A program made the translations under genes and the position numbers. From PBB1 sp043738425 (GTDB lineage Bacteria > Pseudomonadota > Gammaproteobacteria > Burkholderiales > Burkholderiaceae_C), in the NCBI GenBank assembly GCA_043738425.1, contig JAYUGJ010000121.1:43347-107346 (forward strand): a stretch of 64,000 bases of DNA. The letters run 5' to 3'. Positions within the stretch are counted from its first letter, which is position 1. Each line of letters starts with the position of its first letter. This document shows, one piece after another, positions 8,517 through 16,161 of this stretch. The notes under the pieces are model-generated. The model did not search any database and was not told the DNA's origin. It was given only the letters and a program-made list of their open reading frames with translations.

Positions 8517-8778
8517 CAGGCAATCGCCACGAAACCGGCAGCGCTGTGACCGCCGGCGGCTGCCGGTGCGCGGCTGGCTCAGCGTGCGGCTCAGCGTATG
8601 AATGCGCTGCCGCAACAGCCCAACCCCATGCGCCAGAGGCGACGCCGACCGACACCACCAACAGCGCGGCCGCTACCGCCGCGACCCACAACCAGTGCCA
8701 GTGCCGATGCCGACGACGCCAGCTCGCCCGCGGGTGTTTGGACAGCGATGTGGTGCGCGGCTCGAGCGAAGTTGTCAC
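8509..8778 (-). CDS. Hypothetical single-pass membrane protein (89 aa)
   Basis: I do not recognise this product. It starts with GTG at 8778 after AGGTGA (five to six bases upstream), then has an Arg/His-rich N-terminus (RASWRRRHRHWHWLW) and one clear hydrophobic helix (VAAVAAALLVVSVGVASGA), so a cytoplasmic positively charged tail and one membrane span are likely. Its stop overlaps the GTG proposed for fumC by eight bases. It sits 57 bases downstream of the PPOX-like gene, so the three may form one transcript. Confidence 0.5.
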   Translation of the reverse strand: MTTSLEPRTTSLSKHPRASWRRRHRHWHWLWVAAVAAALLVVSVGVASGAWGWAVAAAHSYAEPHAEPAAHRQPPAVTALPVSWRLPGE

Positions 8779-8835
8779 GGAATCACCTATTTCGACGGTG
8801 CGCGGCAGGCCGTTCGCGTGCTGCGCGCTTGCAAG

Positions 8836-9333
8836 TTACTGAACGTTCACGCGCCCGTGCTCGCCCATGCCGATGGGCCGGGCCGCAATTACCGAGGCCG
8901 CTATCGCCATCATGCGCACCATCTTGCCGGCGGCTGCGTCCCAGTACTCGACGGTGCCTGGTGTGAATTTCAGCAGCCTCAAATCGGCCGACTCCGGTCC
9001 GTCAGGAAACCACGGCCGCAGCATCGGTGACCACAAACGCTGGATGTGCGCGCGGTCGCTTTCCAAATCGCCGTGACCGGACATCGACACATAGGTGCCG
9101 CGCTCGCTGTCACTGAAGGCCAGGTTGACCGTGCGCAGCTGTTCGACCTTGGCCGAACGCGCGTCGGTGAAGAACCACAGCGCGCCGTGGCTGTCCATTT
9201 CCAGTGGTGCCATCGGGCGGCTGGTCAGCTCGCCATCGGCGGCTTGGGTGGTCAGCATGGCCACCGTATCCATCGGTTGTATGAGCTCGCCGATTTGGGT
9301 CAGTTCAGATGAAGGTTGGGTGTGAATTTTCAT
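8836..9333 (-). CDS. Pyridoxamine 5'-phosphate oxidase-like (general stress protein 26 type) flavoprotein
   Basis: A 165-residue split-barrel protein of the family that includes general stress protein 26. Visible features are MDTVAMLTTQAADGELTSRPM, GALWFFTDARSAKVEQL, VNLAFSDSERGTYVSMSGHG and LRLLKFTPGTVEYWD, matching the flavin-binding barrel and its C-terminal strand. Members bind FMN or FAD; a specific substrate is not known, and it is not the biosynthetic PdxH. GAGG lies just upstream of the ATG. Confidence 0.9.
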   Translation of the reverse strand: MKIHTQPSSELTQIGELIQPMDTVAMLTTQAADGELTSRPMAPLEMDSHGALWFFTDARSAKVEQLRTVNLAFSDSERGTYVSMSGHGDLESDRAHIQRLWSPMLRPWFPDGPESADLRLLKFTPGTVEYWDAAAGKMVRMMAIAASVIAARPIGMGEHGRVNVQ

Positions 9334-9490
9334 GATGGCCTCGGGGTGGTGAAGGATTCGTTGCGGTGGCGCGGGTCGTCGTCTTGGTAATCAGTGCGGT
9401 GGGCCGCGGGCCAATGCGTTGGCGTTTTTGTCTGTTTGCCGGTTCGACACGTCGATGACTCGGCAGCCGACCGAAGCGCATACCGATCGC

Positions 9491-10093
9491 TCACGGCAGT
9501 CGCGTGCCGGCCGACGGCGGCGGCGTGACCACGACATGCGCCCGGTGCGGCAAGGCGTTCGCACGGCCCACGGCGGTAGCTGGTTTCGGTGCGACCGCTG
9601 CCGCTGTGGAGCCGGTGGCCGCCATGGGCGCGTGCACCGCACCAGCACCGAGCGCATCGGCCACCGCCGGTTGCAGCGGTGATGGCAGTTGCCCGCGTGG
9701 TGTCGGTGTGAGGGTAGATGTAGCGGGTGGTGTCGGTGTCGGTGTCACCGGCACCACCTGCTGCGACGCGCCACCGGCAGCAGCATGGTCGACCGCGCCA
9801 GCACGGGCCGACGCCGCCGCGCCCACGCCGACCAGCACCACCAACGACAGCGCCACCGCCAGCGCAAAGTGCGTACAACGCTGCGCGAGTTGCTGCGCGC
9901 CGTGCAGCAACTCGCGCAGCGCGCTGGCCAACGCATCGCGGCGCGCTACCCAATGCCTTGCCGTGTGCAGCTGCTTTTGCGGCTGCGTGCGGGCTTGCAT
10001 GCGCGGCGGCGTGTGCGGCTGCTCGTGCGGCTGCATACGCAGCGCGGTCCGTGCGCGGTGCGGCTCGTCTGTCCAGCGATGAAAAAGCCCCAT
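9491..10093 (-). CDS. Hypothetical membrane protein with long Pro/Thr/Ala-rich tail (200 aa)
   Basis: I do not recognise a family. The start at 10093 follows GGAGA by eight bases, a good ribosome site. The N-terminal 70 residues are His/Gln/Arg-rich and end in an amphipathic segment (DALASALRELLHGAQQLAQ). One membrane helix follows (HFALAVALSLVVLVGVGAA, about residues 75-93), then a Pro/Thr-rich extracytoplasmic tail (VTPTPTPPATSTLTPTP). The layout suggests an inner-membrane anchor with a periplasmic spacer. The overlapping frame at 9330-10106 is Arg/Gly/Cys-rich and rejected. Confidence 0.55.
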   Translation of the reverse strand: MGLFHRWTDEPHRARTALRMQPHEQPHTPPRMQARTQPQKQLHTARHWVARRDALASALRELLHGAQQLAQRCTHFALAVALSLVVLVGVGAAASARAGAVDHAAAGGASQQVVPVTPTPTPPATSTLTPTPRGQLPSPLQPAVADALGAGAVHAPMAATGSTAAAVAPKPATAVGRANALPHRAHVVVTPPPSAGTRLP

Positions 10094-10639
10094 GCGAAGT
10101 CTCCAATATCGGCCTGGCTAGCGTGGCGTGTGCGGCGCTTGGGTGGTGTCAGCACCGGCTTGCTACCGCTGTAGGAAAAACGCCTGCGTAGTCAGATTTC
10201 AGCGTGCGCTGACTGCGGTGCGCAGCGGCTGCGGCGCGGGCAGGAAAACCCGGCGTCAAAGTGAACTTAGGCCGACACAGTGCGGCCGTCTGTGCGCTGG
10301 AACACTCATGGCGATGTGCAGCGGGAAGGGTTTTCCGCACAGCCCGCGCACGGTTCGCACCGGGGGGCTGCATCGTAATTCGGCAAGGTGTGTCGAGATG
10401 TTCGCTATGTGCGCCAGCCCACAGCCGGCCAGTGCGACACCGCCCACCATCACGCATCGGTGTTGGTGCTGAACAGGTCCCACAGGTCCAACACGCCGCC
10501 GCCCATGTGCCGACTGCTACTCGCGCCCCGGTGCCGATGTCGACATCGCGGTCGTTGCGTCTGCCAGCGCGGCTTTTCGCAAGCGCAATTTGCAAGTGCA
10601 ATTTGCAATCCCATCCTCCAGCCATTTCGAGAAACCGCC
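10094..10639. other. Intergenic region between divergent genes
   Basis: About 545 bases between the minus-strand membrane protein and the plus-strand J-like gene. ORFs here have no family likeness. The only structure I see is a 13-base direct repeat at 10582-10607. The region must hold both promoters, but I see no convincing -35/-10 pair. Confidence 0.5.
10582..10607. repeat. 13-base tandem repeat upstream of the J-like gene
   Basis: AGCGCAATTTGCA and AGTGCAATTTGCA are adjacent, about 33 bases before the start of the J-like gene. Each copy contains TGCAA/TTGCA-like half sites. It could be an operator. Confidence 0.5.
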
Positions 10640-11482
10640 ATGCACACCAGCTACCCCATTCAACCTGCCCATGCCCATGCCAATGCCCATGCCCACTCCG
10701 GCGCGGGCGCCGTACACGCCGCCATTCCAACGCCTACCGGTTTTTACGAACGTTTGAAGCTCACTGCGACGGCCTCCACGCGTGACATCGAATTCGCCTA
10801 CCGCGCGCTCGCCCGTATGCACTACGCGCAAGACAAACCCTCGGCTGCGGCGCAAATGCAGTTCGATGCGGTGGCGCAGGCGTACGGCGTGCTCAGTAAC
10901 CCTGAAACGCGGGCGGTGTACGACGACTTCGAGCAACGTGGCCACCAATGCGCGGCCAGCGCCGCCACTCAGCCGATCAACGGCAAGACCACCCACATCG
11001 CACCCGCAGCCGACAACGCCTGGGACAGCAACGTCGCCTTCAGCGGCAGCGCGTTCGGGCGCAACCTGAACGAACGCCGCAGCGATTTTTTCGAATCGTT
11101 GTGGCGTGGACTGGAGTCCGACAGCGGGGTCTATAGACCTGACACCGTAGCGCGACCCGGCACCCAGCGCAGCACCGATATCGACCAGGCGCGCCACGCC
11201 AGGGTGTGCATCAGCCAGCAAGCAGCCCACCGCGGTGGCCGCTGTGTGGTGCGCCTGCGCGTGCCGCAGGTCGACGCGCGCGGCAGTGTCGAGCTGCTGG
11301 AGTGCGAACTCGCCGTCACCATTCCGAAAGGTGCGCACAGCGGCGAACGGCTGTGCATAGCGGGCGACCGCCGCAACGCCGTGCGGCCAGTCGAGCCGAT
11401 GAATAAAACCGCGTCCCGACGCCACACCGCGCCGGCCGCAGTGATCGTCAGCAGCTGGAACTTGCAGCTCGAGGTGCACTGA
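10640..11482 (+). CDS. DnaJ-like protein with altered HPD motif
   Basis: A 280-residue protein with a His/Ala-rich N-terminus (HAHANAHAHS), a J-domain-like segment (about 34-100: GFYERLKLTATASTRDIEFA, then FDAVAQAYGVLSNPETRAVYD) and a C-terminal part (about 190-255) resembling the first substrate-binding domain of DnaJ/CbpA (ELAVTIPKGAHSGERLCIAG). Where J proteins have HPD, this reads H61-Y-A-Q-D65, so the Pro is missing and the spacing altered. HPD is needed to stimulate DnaK ATPase, so it may not be a conventional co-chaperone. No zinc-finger Cys repeats are present, as in CbpA. The start is set by similarity; the frame is open upstream. Confidence 0.75.
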   Translation: MHTSYPIQPAHAHANAHAHSGAGAVHAAIPTPTGFYERLKLTATASTRDIEFAYRALARMHYAQDKPSAAAQMQFDAVAQAYGVLSNPETRAVYDDFEQRGHQCAASAATQPINGKTTHIAPAADNAWDSNVAFSGSAFGRNLNERRSDFFESLWRGLESDSGVYRPDTVARPGTQRSTDIDQARHARVCISQQAAHRGGRCVVRLRVPQVDARGSVELLECELAVTIPKGAHSGERLCIAGDRRNAVRPVEPMNKTASRRHTAPAAVIVSSWNLQLEVH

Positions 11483-11709
11483 CCCCAGGCACACCCAGCT
11501 TGCAAAAAGGTGAATTCCTGGCAGGTCGCAAGCTCTGCGGGGCTCGGTGCAACGCCCGATGCAGCACTTGGTGTGGCGCGTCCTGCAGCACCGTGCGCAT
11601 CGTCGTCAGCCGACCAGCAAACCGCTGCTTTTTAACGATCTGCTTCAACGCCCGGTAACGCAGGCGGGCCGATTCAAGTCGATGATCCACGCTGGACTTC
11701 GGAGACAAC

Positions 11710-12225
11710 ATGAAAAATCGGATGTGGATGGCGTGGATCGCAGTGACTCTGGGCATCGCAGGTGCTGTAGGCGCGATGGGTGCGGCCCAAGCGCAGACCC
11801 GAGTGGGCGTGTCCATCGGCGTAAGTCGGCCCGGCGTGTACGGTGAAATTCACATCGGCGACGCACCGCGGCCGGTGGTGGTGTACCCGCAGCCGGTGAT
11901 CATCGTGCCGCCGGTGGTGGTGATCGAACAACCGCCGGTGTACTTGTATGTGCCACCGCTGCACCAGCAAAACTGGCGTCGCTACTGCGGCCGCTACCGC
12001 GCCTGCGGCCAACCGGTGTATTTCGTGCAGGACCAATGGGTGCGTGAACGCTATGAAGAACAGCATCCCGGCTGGCAACGCCGCCACGACAACGGTCGCC
12101 ACCGCGGTTGGGACAAGCACGGCGGCAAGCATGGCGACCGGTACGAAGGTGACGATCGAGGTGACGGCGATCGCGACGATGGCGATGGCGACGAGAAAAA
12201 ACACCACAAAGAGCGCAAGAAATAA
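11710..12225 (+). CDS. Exported protein with Pro/Val-rich region and charged C-terminus
   Basis: A 171-residue protein starting after GGAGAC. A signal peptide (MKNRMWMAWIAVTLGIAGAV, ending AAQAQ) is followed by VGVSIGVSRPGVYGEIHIGD, a Val/Pro-rich stretch (YPQPVIIVPPVVVIEQPPVY), a conserved-looking core (NWRRYCGRYRACGQPVYFV) and a C-terminal run of His/Lys/Asp (HGGKHGDRYEGDDRGDGDRD). Similar small exported proteins are frequent in Burkholderiales, but their function is unknown. The charged tail could bind metal or envelope polymers; that is inference. Confidence 0.8.
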   Translation: MKNRMWMAWIAVTLGIAGAVGAMGAAQAQTRVGVSIGVSRPGVYGEIHIGDAPRPVVVYPQPVIIVPPVVVIEQPPVYLYVPPLHQQNWRRYCGRYRACGQPVYFVQDQWVRERYEEQHPGWQRRHDNGRHRGWDKHGGKHGDRYEGDDRGDGDRDDGDGDEKKHHKERKK

Positions 12226-12288
12226 GCGGCGGGAATTAGGTGCTGCCGCTGTGCCGGGTGTTACGCCGGTTGCGGCGGTATTGCGCCG

Positions 12289-12669
12289 TCAGTTGCGCGT
12301 CGGGTCGTAGCCCCAATTCATCAGCGCATGACGCCATGGCGTGTGCGCCACGTCGCCGTCTGGCCGCAGCGCGACACCGCGGCGAATGGCACCCACCGCA
12401 TCGCGCGCGTGGGCCACATCGGCGTCGGTGTACTCATGGCGGCTTTTTCGCAGCAGCGCGATCGTGCGCAGGCCCGCGCCGACTGCCGCTCGCGCATCGC
12501 CGGCGTGGTCTGGTGGCGGCTGCGCCACATCCGCCGCGGCGGGCGCACCCAGCTGATCGACCGCCCTCGACTCGGCGGTATGCAGCCAGGCGCGCAAGGT
12601 GTCGGACGACATGTTGATCGCCGTCATGAATTCAGCAATAGCCGAAGCGGCGGTGTCGTTGGTGGTCAT
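12289..12669 (-). CDS. DUF3140 family protein
   Basis: A 126-residue protein that matches the DUF3140 pattern: FMTAINMSSDTLRAWLHTAES at the start, then LRTIALLRKSRHEYTDADVA, a helix ending VGAIRRGVALRPDGDV and the terminal WRHALMNWGYDP. The function of the family is unknown. The start at 12669 is chosen because AAGGCGA lies upstream and the frame before it is low in coding character. It stands alone between two short intergenic spaces. Confidence 0.85.
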   Translation of the reverse strand: MTTNDTAASAIAEFMTAINMSSDTLRAWLHTAESRAVDQLGAPAAADVAQPPPDHAGDARAAVGAGLRTIALLRKSRHEYTDADVAHARDAVGAIRRGVALRPDGDVAHTPWRHALMNWGYDPTRN

Positions 12670-12924
12670 GGGGTCGCCTTGTTGCTGGAGTGCCGATGCG
12701 GCAGGTGGAGTCTGCGCCATGCCGCAGCAGTTGGGCCCGCGCGGTCGGGTCACTGTGGTGGCGCGGTGGTGGCGCGAGGGTGGTGCGAGGGTGGCGTGTT
12801 TGTTGCGCGCTTATTGCGCGGTAATTGCGCATCTGTGGCGCATCTGTGGCGCGTTTGTTGCGCATTCTGTTACGCGTTTGTAGTTCCAGCACACCGAAGG
12901 TGTCGACCGCGCGCCGCGCCCGAC

Positions 12925-13221
12925 TCAATCGACTGACGGCACCGGCACTTTCTCTGGCACCGCGGCCAACCGCGCCGCCGCTTGCAGCGCGCGGTACTTG
13001 ACCCACAGCGATTCATTCGACTCGACATGCAGTGGGTGGATCGGAATGCAGCTCACCGGGCACACCTGCACGCACTGCGGTTCATCGAAGTGGCCTACGC
13101 ATTCAGTGCATTTGGCGGGGTCGATTTGGTAGATCTCGACGCCCATGCTGATCGCCGCGTTCGGGCACTCGGGCTCGCACACGTCGCAATTGATGCATTC
13201 GTCGGTGATAAGCAGGGCCAT
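12925..13221 (-). CDS. YfhL-type 4Fe-4S dicluster ferredoxin
   Basis: A 98-residue ferredoxin with two cluster-binding motifs: CINCDVCEPECP near residues 10-20 and CTECVGHFDEPQCVQVCP further on, the second with the long insertion typical of YfhL/FdxA-like bacterial ferredoxins. It probably serves as a cytoplasmic electron carrier. It lies downstream of coaD on the same strand, 85 bases away, an arrangement also common in other betaproteobacteria. The tail VPEKVPVPSVD is variable. Confidence 0.93.
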   Translation of the reverse strand: MALLITDECINCDVCEPECPNAAISMGVEIYQIDPAKCTECVGHFDEPQCVQVCPVSCIPIHPLHVESNESLWVKYRALQAAARLAAVPEKVPVPSVD

Positions 13222-13275
13222 GGTGGTGTGGCGTATTGGTTTGGTGTCAGGTCTTTAGGACGCGGGACGATTCAG

Positions 13276-13310
13276 GCTTCGTTTTAAGCTTCGTTTTGAG
13301 CTAGGTTTAA
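13276..13310. repeat. 12-base imperfect tandem repeat over the coaD stop
   Basis: GCTTCGTTTTAA, GCTTCGTTTTGA and a third degraded copy GCTAGGTTTAA are adjacent; the third copy includes the coaD stop codon at 13307-13309. Confidence 0.55.
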
Positions 13311-13810
13311 GCATCAGTGAACTTGACGCGCGAGCGCAGCCGCTCCAAAACCAACGGTGACACAAATTTGGACACATCACCGCCGAGCGTGGCGATCTCC
13401 CTGACGAAGGTGCCGGAAACGAATTGGAACTGGTCACTCGGCGTCAGGAACACGGTTTCGACATCGGGCATGAGTTGTCGGTTCATACCGGCCATCTGAA
13501 ACTCGTACTCGAAGTCGCTGACCGCGCGCAGGCCACGCACCACCACCTTGCCGCCGATGCCGACCACGAAGTCGCGCAGCAGTCCGCGAAACGCGACCAC
13601 CTCGACGTTGGGGTACTTGCCGGCCAGCGCCTGCGCCAACTCGAGGCGCTCGTCGATGGTGAACATGGTGCGCTTGTGGTGACCCGCTGCCACGGCCACC
13701 ACCAGCCGTTCGAACAACCGGCTGGCGCGGCGCATCAGGTCTTCGTGGCCGAGCGTCATCGGGTCGAAGGTGCCGGGGTAGATGGCGGTCAGTTTGGTCA
13801 CAGAGGTCAT
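13307..13810 (-). CDS. coaD: Phosphopantetheine adenylyltransferase
   Basis: A 167-residue cytoplasmic enzyme for the penultimate step of coenzyme A synthesis, transferring AMP from ATP to 4'-phosphopantetheine. The N-terminal nucleotidyltransferase motif AIYPGTFDPMTLGHEDL carries the TxGH signature; AAGHHKRTMFTIDERLELA, VVVRGLRAVSDFEYEFQMAG and VSGTFVREIATLGGD follow in the order of bacterial CoaD. The length is usual for the family. It lies between rsmD (36 bases upstream) and a ferredoxin gene; rsmD-coaD is a widespread pair. Confidence 0.97.
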   Translation of the reverse strand: MTSVTKLTAIYPGTFDPMTLGHEDLMRRASRLFERLVVAVAAGHHKRTMFTIDERLELAQALAGKYPNVEVVAFRGLLRDFVVGIGGKVVVRGLRAVSDFEYEFQMAGMNRQLMPDVETVFLTPSDQFQFVSGTFVREIATLGGDVSKFVSPLVLERLRSRVKFTDA

Positions 13811-13846
13811 GCCACGCTCCCGGAGTTCACACCAACAGGCGTTGCA

Positions 13847-14629
13847 TCAGGCCACCGCGTCCGGCGCCGATAGCGCAAACGAAGGCGCAGTGGCAGTGGC
13901 GGTGTCCACGCGTTGCAGCAAATGTGCATGCACGATGCCGGCGACCAGATGGCGGTGCACTTTGAGCTGCAGCAGCGCGACTTCTTCATTCGCGTACGCA
14001 CGCGCGGCTTCGAGGTAGATGTAGCCATGCGGCACCACCAGACGCGCGGCGGCTTGCAGCGCGGCCTCGTGCAAATCGGTGTCGAACGGCGGGTCGAGGA
14101 ACACCAGCTCGAACGACTGCGGTGGTCCGCGCCGCATCCACGCGATCGCGTCGGTCGACTCGATGCGCACCATCTCGGCTTTCAGCCGCAGCTTCGATTC
14201 ACCGAGGCTGCGCGCTTGACGCGCTTCGCGTTCGAGCATCAGCACCGAATCGGCACCGCGCGATGCGGCTTCGAAGCCCAACGCGCCGCTGCCCGCGAAC
14301 GCATCCAGACAGCGCCAGCCGCTCAAATCGGCACCGAGCCAGTTGAACAAGGTCTCGCGCACCCGGTCGGGCGTGGGTCGCAAACCGGGCAGCAGGCCCA
14401 CCGGCAATTTGCTGCGCTTCCAGGCGCCGCCGATGATGCGCACCTCGCGCGGCAGCGAGGCGACATCGAGCGCAACCGGTGGTTTGGCGGCCACCACTTT
14501 TTTGCGTTGCACCACGTCGGCGAAAGCGCGGCTGCCGAACTTCGGTGCCGCGTTTTTAGTCTTTTTCGCCGCGGCTTTCGGCTTCGGTTTCGGTGCGGGA
14601 TGAGGGTCTGACTTACTGATGATCGACAT
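13847..14629 (-). CDS. rsmD: 16S rRNA (guanine966-N2)-methyltransferase RsmD
   Basis: A 260-residue methyltransferase that modifies G966 of 16S rRNA during 30S assembly. The core begins VRIIGGAWKRSKLPV around residue 64, followed by RPTPDRVRETLFNWL, the SAM-binding CLDAFAGSGALGFEAASRG and the catalytic DPPF (LVFLDPPFDTDLH). The first 60 residues form a Lys/Ala/Pro-rich extension (PAPKPKPKAAAKKTKNAAP) longer than in most family members, possibly an RNA-binding tail. It lies 12 bases downstream of hisF and 36 upstream of coaD. Confidence 0.95.
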   Translation of the reverse strand: MSIISKSDPHPAPKPKPKAAAKKTKNAAPKFGSRAFADVVQRKKVVAAKPPVALDVASLPREVRIIGGAWKRSKLPVGLLPGLRPTPDRVRETLFNWLGADLSGWRCLDAFAGSGALGFEAASRGADSVLMLEREARQARSLGESKLRLKAEMVRIESTDAIAWMRRGPPQSFELVFLDPPFDTDLHEAALQAAARLVVPHGYIYLEAARAYANEEVALLQLKVHRHLVAGIVHAHLLQRVDTATATAPSFALSAPDAVA

Positions 14630-14641
14630 GCTCGCCTTCCG

Positions 14642-15421
14642 TCACAGCCGCACCGCAATGCCGTCACGTGCCATCAATGCTTTGGCTTGGCCGACGGTGA
14701 ACTCGCCATAGTGAAAGATGCTGGCCGCCAGCACCGCATCAGCGCCGCCGATGCGTATGCCGTCAGACAAATGCGCCAGCGTGCCAACGCCGCCGGAGGC
14801 GATCACCGGCACCGCGACGCGGTCGCTGACAGCCCGCGTCAGCTCCAAATCAAAGCCGCTTTTGGTGCCGTCGCGGTCCATGCTGGTGAGCAAAATTTCG
14901 CCGGCACCGTGGCGCGTCATCAGCGCGGCCCAGGCCACCGCATCGAGGCCGGTGTTCTTGCGGCCACCGTGGGTGTACACATCCCAACCGGCGCCGCGCG
15001 CTGCGAGGTCGTCGCCGACCCGGCGCTTGGCATCGATCGCCACCACGATGCATTGCGCGCCGTAGCGGTTCGACGCATCGCGGATCAGCTGCGGGCTGGC
15101 TACCGCGGCCGAGTTGAAGCTGACCTTGTCGGCACCGGCGTTGAGCAAGCGCCGCACGTCGTCCACCGAGCGCACACCGCCGCCCACCGTGAGCGGAATG
15201 AATACCTGCGAGGCCACCGCTTCGATCATGTGCAACATCAAATCGCGGCCGTCACTGGTGGCAGTGATGTCGAGAAAGGTCAGCTCGTCGGCACCTTGTT
15301 CGTTGTAGCGCGCCGCGATTTCCACCGGGTCACCGGCATCGCGCAGCTCAACGAAGTTGACGCCTTTGACGACACGACCGCCGGTCACGTCAAGGCAGGG
15401 AATGATTCGCTTTGCAAGCAT
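14642..15421 (-). CDS. hisF: Imidazole glycerol phosphate synthase subunit HisF
   Basis: A 259-residue TIM-barrel cyclase that with HisH makes IGP and AICAR in histidine synthesis. The start at 15421 gives MLAKRIIPCLDVTGGRVVKG, the standard HisF N-terminus with catalytic Asp11; DITATSDGRD, the phosphate-binding VGGGVRSVDDV, and TSMDRDGTKSGFD carrying the second catalytic Asp follow. It is cut off from hisA by a plus-strand gene and a terminator, so it must have its own promoter in 15422-15572. No hisI or hisE follows; rsmD does. Confidence 0.97.
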   Translation of the reverse strand: MLAKRIIPCLDVTGGRVVKGVNFVELRDAGDPVEIAARYNEQGADELTFLDITATSDGRDLMLHMIEAVASQVFIPLTVGGGVRSVDDVRRLLNAGADKVSFNSAAVASPQLIRDASNRYGAQCIVVAIDAKRRVGDDLAARGAGWDVYTHGGRKNTGLDAVAWAALMTRHGAGEILLTSMDRDGTKSGFDLELTRAVSDRVAVPVIASGGVGTLAHLSDGIRIGGADAVLAASIFHYGEFTVGQAKALMARDGIAVRL

Positions 15422-15572
15422 TCGCCCATTGTCGCGGTGAAATTTTGGCCTTTCAGATGCGTCGTCGCCCAACGCCACGCGTGCGTTTTCTCACCAAACC
15501 AAGCAAACTTGATCGGCGTGTGTTCGCACGCAGGCGAGTTTTTCGCTCCTTCAACCCACGGAGATTCACACC

Positions 15573-16106
15573 ATGAACCGTCAAGTTGCTGCCTCTGTCG
15601 GCACCCTTGTTCTCACCGCAGCGGCGACCTTCCCGGTCAGCGCAGCCACCACCAGCACCACTTTTGTCGCGGCCTTGTCCAGCATCGGCGAGAGTGTTCC
15701 TACGTCGTCGGCCACTGGCTTTGCAACGGTTTCGTTCGACGACGTTTCGAGCAGCCTGTCGGTGCAGTTGTCGTTTGAAGGCTTGGCCAACAACTCGCCG
15801 TTTGGCCACATCCACTGCTGCACAGCCGTGGCCGGCACCGGCAACGGCCCCGTGGCACTGAGTTTCGAGCGCTTCCCTGCGCTGGCCAGCGGCGCGTACT
15901 CGGCTTCGTTCGCTCCAGCCAACTTCGCTGCCTTGCTGGCCGGCACCGCGGCCGGCACCGCTTACGTCAACATCCACACACCAGGCACATATGGATCAGG
16001 TGAGATTCGCGGCTTTTTGGCCCCGATTCCCGAACCCCAGACTTATGCGTTGATGTTGGCTGGTCTAGGTGCCGTGGCCTGGGCGTCGCGTCGGCGTTCA
16101 GCGTGA
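15573..16106 (+). CDS. CHRD domain protein with PEP-CTERM sorting signal
   Basis: A 177-residue exported protein. GGAG precedes the ATG by nine bases. A signal peptide (residues 1-24, VSAA) leads into a CHRD-type domain (VQLSFEGLANNSPFGHIH, GTAYVNIHTPGTYGSGEIRG). The C-terminus is a classic PEP-CTERM signal: PEPQTYALMLAGLGAVAWAS then RRR, which directs processing by an exosortase. CHRD domains occur in secreted matrix-type proteins; the role here is unknown. It sits on the plus strand between hisA and hisF, interrupting the his operon, and ends at a bidirectional terminator. Confidence 0.93.
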   Translation: MNRQVAASVGTLVLTAAATFPVSAATTSTTFVAALSSIGESVPTSSATGFATVSFDDVSSSLSVQLSFEGLANNSPFGHIHCCTAVAGTGNGPVALSFERFPALASGAYSASFAPANFAALLAGTAAGTAYVNIHTPGTYGSGEIRGFLAPIPEPQTYALMLAGLGAVAWASRRRSA

Positions 16107-16120
16107 ATGCCAGTTCAAGC

Positions 16121-16149
16121 AAAAAAGGGCACCGGGGTGCCCTTTTTTT
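16121..16149. terminator. Bidirectional Rho-independent terminator
   Basis: AAAAAAGGGCACC and GGTGCCCTTTTTT form a perfect 13-base stem with a GG loop between the convergent PEP-CTERM gene and hisA. The A and T runs provide a U-tract for either direction. Confidence 0.92.
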
Positions 16150-16161
16150 GTTGGTTGACAG

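Noticed and set aside
9330..10106. 258-codon minus-strand ORF overlapping the hypothetical membrane protein
   Set aside because: Composed of Arg/Gly/Cys/Ala runs without hydrophobic or conserved segments; the overlapping 9491-10093 frame has a ribosome site, a membrane helix and a Pro-rich tail.
12770..12890. Repetitive GTTGCGC/CTGTGGCGC sequence upstream of the DUF3140 gene as a CRISPR or regulatory array
   Set aside because: Units are short, irregular and without spacers; looks like slippage-derived simple sequence in a gene-free gap.
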